Shown: piece after piece, positions 1-4,683 of the stretch
How the letters are laid out: the number at the start of each line of letters is the position of its first letter
Numbering within the stretch: the first letter of the stretch is position 1
Origin: Clostridiales bacterium
GTDB taxonomy: Bacteria; Bacillota; Clostridia; Oscillospirales; Oscillospiraceae
Assembly: GCA_019421525.1 (NCBI GenBank)
Contig: JAHZFC010000041.1
Coordinates: 7,643 to 14,319 of the forward strand
Direction: 5' to 3'
Length of the DNA: 6,677 nt
The notes under the pieces: model-generated
Seen by the model: the letters and a program-made list of their open reading frames with translations, nothing else
What the model was told of the DNA's origin: nothing
Database searches by the model: none
Program-made: the position numbers and the translations under genes

Positions 1-706
1 ACATATCCATCATCTCGAAGGGGCCCATGGGGTGGTTCAGGCCCAGCTTGATGGCGGTGTCGATGTCGTCCACAGAGGCCACGCCCTCCTCATAGCAGTG
101 GATGGCCTCCAGCATGAAGGCGAACAGGCAGCGGTTGACGATGAAGCCCGGGGTGTCGGTCTTGCACTCGACAGCGGTCTTGCCCATGCCCTTGGCCACC
201 TCGTACACGGCGGCCACGGTGGCGTCGCTGGTCTTCTGGCCGCGGATGACCTCCACCAGCTTCATGGCCATCACGGGGAAGAAGAAGTGCATGCCGGCGC
301 AGCGCTCGGGGTTCTTGCACTGGCTCATGATCTCGGTGATGGACATGGAGGAGGTGTTGGTGCACAGGATGCAGTCGTCCCGCACGATCTCGCCCAGGTC
401 CTTGAAGGTGGAGCGCTTCAGGTCCAGGATCTCGGGGGCGGCCTCGATGACCATATCGCAGTCCTTCACGCCCTCCAGCTCCACGGTGGTGGTGATGTTG
501 GCCATGGTGGCCTCCACAGCCTCCTGAGTGGTCTTGCCGGCGGCCACGCGCTTCTCCAGGCCGGCGCGCATCTTGGTCAGGGCATTGTCGCAGAACTCCT
601 GCTTGATGTCCCGCAGGATCACCTTGTAGCCCTTGGAGGCGGCGATCTGAGCGATGCCGGAACCCATCTGGCCGGCGCCCAGGACGCCGATCGTCTTGAT
701 AGCCAT
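1..706 (-). CDS. hbd: 3-hydroxybutyryl-CoA dehydrogenase, 3' end cut off by the window edge
   Basis: NAD(P)-dependent 3-hydroxyacyl-CoA dehydrogenase; in butyrate-type metabolism it interconverts 3-hydroxybutyryl-CoA and acetoacetyl-CoA in the cytoplasm. The start is ATG at 704-706, with GGAG at 717-720 ten bases upstream. Reading to the left edge gives 235 codons; the family is usually about 280 residues, so roughly 45 are missing. The Rossmann motif GVLGAGQMGSG lies at residues 7-17, NTSS at 117-120, the catalytic His140-Glu152 pair in GMHFFFPVMAMKLVEVI, and TPGFIVNR with Asn191 at 185-192. The usual motif is HFFNP; here residue 143 is Phe instead of Asn, and the following residues read VMAM instead of the usual PVM-type sequence. 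It is the last visible gene of the cluster, 193 bp after the crotonase gene, and shares a 13-base leader sequence with it. The family is certain; the exact chain-length preference is not. Confidence 0.93.
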   Translation of the reverse strand, partial: MAIKTIGVLGAGQMGSGIAQIAASKGYKVILRDIKQEFCDNALTKMRAGLEKRVAAGKTTQEAVEATMANITTTVELEGVKDCDMVIEAAPEILDLKRSTFKDLGEIVRDDCILCTNTSSMSITEIMSQCKNPERCAGMHFFFPVMAMKLVEVIRGQKTSDATVAAVYEVAKGMGKTAVECKTDTPGFIVNRCLFAFMLEAIHCYEEGVASVDDIDTAIKLGLNHPMGPFEMMDM

Positions 707-710
707 ATTG

Positions 711-723
711 ATCAGACTCCTTT
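711..723 (-). promoter_or_regulatory. Ribosome binding site of hbd inside a 13-base leader shared with the crotonase gene
   Basis: The plus-strand 13-mer ATCAGACTCCTTT is identical at 711-723 and at 1822-1834. Read on the minus strand it is AAAGGAGTCTGAT, placing GGAG exactly ten bases before the ATG in both genes. The shared stretch is longer than a Shine-Dalgarno alone, so the two leaders may derive from one another or share a translational control element. Confidence 0.7.
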
Positions 724-812
724 ATGAAAAAGTTTGGGATGGTATTCGTTTGAAACTGTGTGCTGTCACGCTACGGATCGGGCGCATGGCCGGGTCGCTT
801 TCGCTACGACTC

Positions 813-855
813 ACTTCGCAAACAGAACTGCCGAACAATTCTTGGTTTGCGAAGT
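813..855. repeat. 11-bp perfect inverted repeat in the crotonase-hbd gap
   Basis: ACTTCGCAAAC at 813-823 is the exact reverse complement of GTTTGCGAAGT at 845-855, with 21 bases between. Inside the loop, AGAA (824-827) can pair with TTCT (839-842), extending the stem past a two-base bulge. Small repeats flank it: GTCG/CGAC around 795-810 and TCCGCTCCGCTCC at 855-867. No U-tract follows on either strand, so it is not a standard intrinsic terminator. The 193-bp gap 707-899 has no supportable gene. The structure looks like a small dispersed intergenic repeat or an mRNA-stabilising hairpin; a genome-wide search would decide. Confidence 0.6.
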
Positions 856-899
856 CCGCTCCGCTCCAAGCTCCCCTATGCGCCTATCCTCCGCGCTTC

Positions 900-1817
900 T
901 CAGTTATTCGTGAACACGGGGCTGCGCTTCTCGATCATCGCCGCCATGCCTTCCTTCTGGTCGTGGGTGTCGAACAGGAGGGTGAACTCAGTGGTCTCGA
1001 TGGCCTTGCCGGAGGCCACGGTCTCGATGGCGGCCTTGTTGATGGCGGTCTTGGCGGCGGCCAGAGCACAGGCGGGCTTGGCCATGAGCTGCTTGGCCAC
1101 ATCCACGGCCTTGGCATAGATGGCCTCGTACTCAGCCTTGGCTGCGGCGGCCTCAGCGGCCTTGGCGGTGGCCTTGGCCTCGGCGATCTTCTCCTCCACG
1201 CCGTCCATCTTGGCGGCCTTGACGGCCCCCTTGGCGTCCTTGGCGGCGGCGTTCAGGGCAGCGTCGCCCTCCACGAACCAGTTGAGCAGCCCCAGCTCAT
1301 AGGCCTGCTTGCCGGGGACCATCTCGGTGAGCATCACCAGCTGCTTGGCCTTGGCCGGGCCCACGATGGCGGTGGCCCGGGCGCAGCCGTTGGCGCCGGG
1401 GATGATGCCCAGCCCCACCTCGGGGAAGGACAGGGTGGTGCGGGGGCCGCCCACCCGGAAGTCGCAGGCCAGGGTCATCTCACACCCGCCGCCGAAGGCG
1501 TAGCCGCCCACAGCCGCGATGGTGGGGATGGGCAGGGACTCCAGGATGTTGTTGATCTCGATGGCCAGGCCGCAGAACTCCCGGGCATAGCGGGGGTTGG
1601 CCTCGGCCATCTCCTTGACGTCGGCACCGGCGGCAAAGGCCCGCTCAGAGCCGGTGACGATCAGCACCCGGACGCTCTTGTCCGCCTGGACCAGCTTGAT
1701 AGCCTCCATGATGTCATGGTTGATCTCGCTGTTCAGGGCGTTGAGGGCCTTCGGGCGGTGGAGCTGGATGGTGGCGATGCCGTCCTCCACCTTGTAGATG
1801 ATGTTTTCAAACTCCAT
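900..1817 (-). CDS. Crotonase-family enoyl-CoA hydratase with an Ala/Lys-rich insert
   Basis: Predicted to hydrate a short-chain 2-enoyl-CoA (crotonyl-CoA in the classical pathway) to the 3-hydroxyacyl-CoA in the cytoplasm. The protein has 305 residues against about 260 for the family. Residues 1-185 are a standard crotonase core: HRPKALNAL (20-28), the oxyanion-hole segment AFAAGADVKEM (60-70), GGYAFGGGCEMTLACDF (104-120) with Glu113, and FPEVGLGIIPG (131-141) with Glu133. Glu113 and Glu133 match the two catalytic glutamates of rat hydratase (Glu144, Glu164), so true hydratase activity is likely rather than isomerase or hydrolase. Residues about 190-236 are an Ala/Lys/Glu-rich insert; after it the usual C-terminal helices resume (VAKQLMAKPACALAAAKTAIN, 240-260). 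ATG at 1815-1817 has GGAG ten bases upstream. The gene starts 70 bp after the SDR stop codon. Confidence 0.93.
   Translation of the reverse strand: MEFENIIYKVEDGIATIQLHRPKALNALNSEINHDIMEAIKLVQADKSVRVLIVTGSERAFAAGADVKEMAEANPRYAREFCGLAIEINNILESLPIPTIAAVGGYAFGGGCEMTLACDFRVGGPRTTLSFPEVGLGIIPGANGCARATAIVGPAKAKQLVMLTEMVPGKQAYELGLLNWFVEGDAALNAAAKDAKGAVKAAKMDGVEEKIAEAKATAKAAEAAAAKAEYEAIYAKAVDVAKQLMAKPACALAAAKTAINKAAIETVASGKAIETTEFTLLFDTHDQKEGMAAMIEKRSPVFTNN
1110..1250 (-). other. Low-complexity insert coding for about 47 Ala/Lys/Glu-rich residues in the crotonase
   Basis: This covers residues 190-236 of the crotonase. Nearly every position is Ala, Lys, Glu or another helix former, with Met-Asp-Gly near residues 204-206 as a possible turn between two helices. 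The DNA repeats short units such as GGCCTTGG and CTTGGCGGC, so it may have grown by slippage. It lies between the hydratase core and the C-terminal helices involved in trimer packing in this family, and the reading frame is intact through it. Confidence 0.75.
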
Positions 1818-1821
1818 GGGT

Positions 1822-1888
1822 ATCAGACTCCTTTTCTAAAAATTTCCGAGAAATTTCCAGTCGCTGGGAAAGAGACGAGGTGTCTGAT
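1822..1888 (-). promoter_or_regulatory. Inverted repeat linking the SDR stop codon and the crotonase ribosome binding site
   Basis: ATCAGACTCC at 1822-1831 and GGTGTCTGAT at 1879-1888 are complementary at 9 of 10 positions. In the minus-strand mRNA the first arm begins within the SDR stop codon and the second contains the crotonase GGAG. Pairing would hide the crotonase ribosome binding site, and a ribosome terminating on the SDR would open it. This suggests translational coupling across a 70-base gap. The gap also holds two GAAATTT copies near 1840-1860. The pairing is seen in the sequence; its role is inferred. Confidence 0.4.
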
Positions 1889-2745
1889 CATTCCGCAGGG
1901 ATGGACTGGCCGCCGTCGCACAGCAGGTAGGTGCCGGTCATGTAGTTGAAGGAGTCGGAGCACATGGCCAGCACGGGGCCGGCGATCTCCTCGATGGTGC
2001 CCAGGCGGCGGACCGAGGTGGCCTTGGACTGCTGCTTGTAGTAGTCGGTGGGGTTGCCGTCCTTGTCGATGAAGAACTCCTCGTTGAGGGGGGTGACCAC
2101 ATAGCCCGGGCAGATGCAGTTGACGGTGATGTTCTCCCGGCCGAAGTTGTTGGCCAGGGTGCGGGCCAGGGACAGGCAGCCGGCCTTGGACGCGCCGTAG
2201 CCCACCACGCCCTTGCCGCCGATGAAGCCGCCCACGGAGGCGGTGATGATGATCTTGCCGCCCTTCTTGCCGTTGGTGGCATTCTGGCGGATCATCTGTC
2301 GGGCGGCCTCCTGGCAGAACATGAAGGTGCCGGTGAGGTTGGTGGCCAGCACCTTGGAGAAGTCCTCGGGGGTGTACTCCGGGCGGCCCTCACGGGTCTC
2401 CACCACCAGGGCGGTGGGGCCGGAGATGCCGGCATTGTTGATGAGGATGTCCAGGGAGCCGAACTCCTCCACGGTCTTGTCAATGACCATCTTCACGTTC
2501 TCCAGCTTGCTGGAGTCGGCGGGGATGCCGAAGGCCCGGCCGCCCTTGCAGTAATTCTCATTCAGGTCGGCCACGGCGTCCTCCACCTTGGCCACGGTGC
2601 GGGCGGTGATGACCACGTTGGCGCCATAGGCGGCCAGCGCGCAGGCCATGCCGAAGCCCAGGCCCTGGGTGCCGCCGGTGATGATGGCGGTCTTGCCGGT
2701 CATGTCGAAGGAGGGGATACCGATCTTGCGGTTCATGTGAGCCAT
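1888..2745 (-). CDS. Classical short-chain dehydrogenase/reductase (SDR), substrate unknown
   Basis: NAD(P)-dependent oxidoreductase of 285 residues, expected to interconvert a hydroxyl and a carbonyl group in the cytoplasm. All classical SDR motifs are present in order: TGGTQGLG cofactor-binding motif (23-30), NNAG (103-106), and the catalytic set Asn136, Ser170 (TASVGG), Tyr183 and Lys187 (YGASK). ITAR at 46-49, with Arg rather than Asp after the second strand, leans towards NADP(H), though this is weak evidence. A segment at 116-128 (ETREGRPEYTPED) and a KKGGK stretch at 160-164 make it slightly longer than the usual 250 residues. The ATG at 2743-2745 has AGGAG about 12 bases upstream; Met4 would be too far from it. 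Its place between dehydratase and hydratase genes suggests it makes or uses the hydroxyacyl substrate. Similarity to 3-oxoacyl reductases or sugar-acid dehydrogenases cannot be separated by eye. Confidence 0.92.
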   Translation of the reverse strand: MAHMNRKIGIPSFDMTGKTAIITGGTQGLGFGMACALAAYGANVVITARTVAKVEDAVADLNENYCKGGRAFGIPADSSKLENVKMVIDKTVEEFGSLDILINNAGISGPTALVVETREGRPEYTPEDFSKVLATNLTGTFMFCQEAARQMIRQNATNGKKGGKIIITASVGGFIGGKGVVGYGASKAGCLSLARTLANNFGRENITVNCICPGYVVTPLNEEFFIDKDGNPTDYYKQQSKATSVRRLGTIEEIAGPVLAMCSDSFNYMTGTYLLCDGGQSIPAE

Positions 2746-2800
2746 TGTCTCATTTCACTCCTATATCTGGTATGATTGGAAACAGGTTTTGGATGGGGAC

Positions 2801-2834
2801 CTACCCCCTACGCCCCATCGGGCGCAGGGGGTAG
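2801..2834 (-). other. Strong GC-rich hairpin just after the AbfD-like copy A stop codon
   Basis: The arms 2801-2815 and 2820-2834 match at 14 of 15 positions around a 4-base loop. In minus-strand RNA the odd position becomes a G-U pair, so all 15 pairs form. It begins 11 bases after the stop codon. No U-run follows on the minus strand; on the plus strand a run of T comes seven bases after the stem (2842-2847). It is best read as a 3' end stabiliser or partial terminator that lets some transcription continue into the SDR gene. The rest of the 100-bp gap 2746-2845 shows nothing else supportable. Confidence 0.6.
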
Positions 2835-2845
2835 CGTCAGCTTTT

Positions 2846-4474
2846 TTACTTCTTCTCTGTGGCGGCCTTGGCGGCGTCGAACTTGGCCAGCATGGCGCGC
2901 GGCGTGGCGGTGGCACGCTCGTAGCGCGGGCAGGTCTCATAGCCGGGCAGACCGGCCAGGTACTTGGCGATCTTCTTGAGCTCCTCCAGGTCGTAGCGGC
3001 TCATCAGGGTGATCTCCTCCATCAGCGGGGAGCCGCCGCCGTGCACGCCGGCCACAGCCTGGGCGCCCTCGAAGGCGTCGCACAGCTTATCCTCCATCAT
3101 GCGCATGACACGGTGGGTCTCCTCGGCGGTGTAGGCGGGGTTGCGGCGGATGTACTTGTTGCACAGCTCGGCGGTCTCGGGATCGTAGAAGCTCTCCTCG
3201 GTGGGCAGGGAGGCGCACACGCCGCCGGTCAGGTCGGCCAGGATCTCGTACTCGTGGTAGATGTTGTGGCCGGCCAGACGGCGTCCGGCGTTGGTCAGGA
3301 TCTCATCGGGCACCCACTGGCCGGAGGGGAACTCCACGGCGCGGTAGGCGGACTGCTGACCGGCGGCGAACACCAGCTCGGCGGTCTGGATGATGTCGCA
3401 CAGCTTGGAGCGGACATGGGGCTGCTTGGCGATGTCGTTGACATCGGCCACCAGGGCGGCCTGGGAGGCGATGACCTCGCTCACGGCGGTCTTGCACCCG
3501 GTGTAGGAGTGGCGGTGATAGTGGGCGAACATCAGGGCCAGGTAGCCGGCGTAGCGGCACACGCCCTCGTTGTCCCGGCCGCACATGAACACGCGGTCAT
3601 AGGGCACGAAGCAGTCGTCGAAGATGGTCAGGGACTCCACGTCGCCGATGTGGGCCCAGGGGGCGTCGATGTGCTTGCGCTTGTGGTGCAGGCCGGGCAG
3701 AGCCATCAGCTTGATGCCGTCCCAGTCGGCGGGCAGGGCGAAGGCCACAGCGTAGTCGGAGTCGTCAGGGCTCATGAACTTGGTGGGGTTGACGATGATC
3801 TCGTCCACATAGGGGGCGTTGGAGTTGCAGATCTTGGCGCCCCGGACGATGATGCCCTTGCAGGGCTTGCCGTCCACGCCGATGCCGTCCACATCGGTCT
3901 CCACCACATGGACGAACTGGTCGGGATCGGGCTGCATGTGGGCCCGCTTATACTTGGGGTTGCGGGAGCCCTTCACGTCGGTCTGGGCGCAGTTGCACAC
4001 CAGGTCGTTCTCCTGGCAGTAGGCGATGTACTTGAGCAGGCGGCTGTGGTACTCGGTGCCGCAGGCCTGGTCGCAGTCATAGGTGACGGAGTACAGGGCG
4101 TTCATGGCGTCGGTACCCATGCAGCGCTGCATGCAGCCGCCCACACGGTGGCAAATCAGGCGGGTCATCAGCTGCTTCTTCAGCAGGTCCTCCTTGGAGC
4201 CGTGGATGTGGGTGCAGCGGTTGACGATCTTGCCCTCCATGCCGGGGATCTTGGACTCGGCAAGGCACACGTCAGCGTAGGCCGGATCGTTGGCGGTGTC
4301 GTAGCACTGCTTCATGACATAGGTGCCGCCCTGGATCCAATCGGCCAGGTCGCGCTCCGCGCCCTGCTTGCCGTTGGAGCGGTCGACCTTCTGCCCGTGC
4401 AGATAGACGTTGGGCTTCATCTTCAGCAGGCGCTCTTTGTACTGCTCGTAGGTGCCAACACAATTGGTAGACAT
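2846..4474 (-). CDS. AbfD-like dehydratase, copy A (4-hydroxybutyryl-CoA dehydratase / vinylacetyl-CoA isomerase family)
   Basis: FAD and [4Fe-4S] enzyme family that dehydrates 4-hydroxybutyryl-CoA to crotonyl-CoA; cytoplasmic, normally a homotetramer and oxygen-sensitive. Start chosen at ATG 4472-4474, because GGAGG (4483-4487) sits eight bases before it. A GTG in frame at 4487-4489 overlaps that site and is rejected. The protein has 542 residues against 490 in Clostridium aminobutyricum. It carries GGCMQRC (the AbfD Cys99/Cys103 cluster ligands), then YHRHSYTGCK (His292, Tyr296, Cys299, Lys300 equivalents) and the Glu257 equivalent in IGDVESL. The Glu455 equivalent is Ala in VAGVHGGGSP, and TDPKGDR is TDVKGSR. 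Compared with copy B it has three extra residues near 75-85 (IPGMEGK) and two fewer near the C terminus. Its last roughly 270 residues are nearly all identical to copy B. Family assignment is firm, substrate uncertain. Confidence 0.9.
   Translation of the reverse strand: MSTNCVGTYEQYKERLLKMKPNVYLHGQKVDRSNGKQGAERDLADWIQGGTYVMKQCYDTANDPAYADVCLAESKIPGMEGKIVNRCTHIHGSKEDLLKKQLMTRLICHRVGGCMQRCMGTDAMNALYSVTYDCDQACGTEYHSRLLKYIAYCQENDLVCNCAQTDVKGSRNPKYKRAHMQPDPDQFVHVVETDVDGIGVDGKPCKGIIVRGAKICNSNAPYVDEIIVNPTKFMSPDDSDYAVAFALPADWDGIKLMALPGLHHKRKHIDAPWAHIGDVESLTIFDDCFVPYDRVFMCGRDNEGVCRYAGYLALMFAHYHRHSYTGCKTAVSEVIASQAALVADVNDIAKQPHVRSKLCDIIQTAELVFAAGQQSAYRAVEFPSGQWVPDEILTNAGRRLAGHNIYHEYEILADLTGGVCASLPTEESFYDPETAELCNKYIRRNPAYTAEETHRVMRMMEDKLCDAFEGAQAVAGVHGGGSPLMEEITLMSRYDLEELKKIAKYLAGLPGYETCPRYERATATPRAMLAKFDAAKAATEKK
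2940..3672. repeat. 733-bp direct repeat, copy within AbfD-like A
   Basis: By eye this stretch is identical base for base to 4784-5516 (constant offset 1844). The first mismatches outside it are 2939/4783 on one side and 3673/5517 on the other, and differences become frequent at once beyond both ends. It encodes copy B residues 266-509, including the second half of the cluster and active-site residues. Confidence 0.9.
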
Positions 4475-4482
4475 GTTACATT

Positions 4483-4487
4483 CCTCC
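4483..4487 (-). promoter_or_regulatory. Ribosome binding site deciding the start of AbfD-like copy A
   Basis: GGAGG on the minus strand, eight bases before ATG 4472-4474. It overlaps the upstream in-frame GTG, so translation must begin at the later ATG. The same layout precedes copy B. Confidence 0.85.
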
Positions 4488-4548
4488 ACTTACTATTTTT
4501 TAGACTTCTTGAGACTTATGTAAGACCATGCAGGGGTTTTACACACAC

Positions 4549-4564
4549 GATCAAGGGTCCAAAC
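4549..4564 (-). promoter_or_regulatory. 16-base element upstream of AbfD-like copy A, shared with copy B
   Basis: Minus-strand GTTTGGACCCTTGATC lies 75 bases before the copy A start. It matches 14 of 16 bases of GTTTGGGCCCGTGATC upstream of copy B. The rest of the two upstream regions is not obviously alike, so the element may be a conserved regulator or transcription signal, or a remnant of the gene duplication. No convincing -35/-10 pair was found near it. Confidence 0.35.
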
Positions 4565-4603
4565 ATAGAAAATGGTATTCAGTCTTCGACGGCGGCAGCC
4601 ATC

Positions 4604-4616
4604 TCAATTAAATTGA
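4604..4616. other. AT-rich palindrome TCAATT-A-AATTGA
   Basis: A perfect six-base dyad around a single central base, in the gap between the two dehydratase genes. The AT-rich sequence stands out from its GC-rich surroundings and could be an operator or promoter part. Nothing proves a role. The 209-bp gap 4475-4683 has no supportable gene. Confidence 0.3.
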
Positions 4617-4634
4617 AACCGGTTCTACGCTTGG

Positions 4635-4666
4635 CCCGCCGGGGCGGGGCGTCCTGCCCCGGCGGG
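4635..4666 (-). other. GC-rich hairpin after the AbfD-like copy B stop codon
   Basis: CCCGCCGGGGC (4635-4645) and GCCCCGGCGGG (4656-4666) form a perfect 11-bp stem with a 10-base loop, 17 bases past the stop codon. An alternative inner stem GGGGC/GCCCC within the same region is possible. No U-tract follows, so it is more likely a stabiliser or attenuator than a full terminator. Its sequence is unrelated to the hairpin after copy A. Confidence 0.6.
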
Positions 4667-4683
4667 ATGGTATATGATATCGT

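Noticed and set aside
1110..1250. Frameshift or assembly error as the cause of the crotonase insert
   Set aside because: The frame is open throughout, and the normal C-terminal crotonase sequence resumes after it in the same frame.
2842..2847. Intrinsic terminator for plus-strand transcription (stem 2801-2834 followed by T-run)
   Set aside because: There is no plus-strand gene for it to end, and the T-run is separated from the stem by seven bases and partly belongs to the dehydratase stop codon.
4475..4489. Upstream GTG and ATG starts adding five residues to each dehydratase (4489 and 6324)
   Set aside because: Both overlap the GGAGG ribosome binding site that is correctly spaced for the later ATG.
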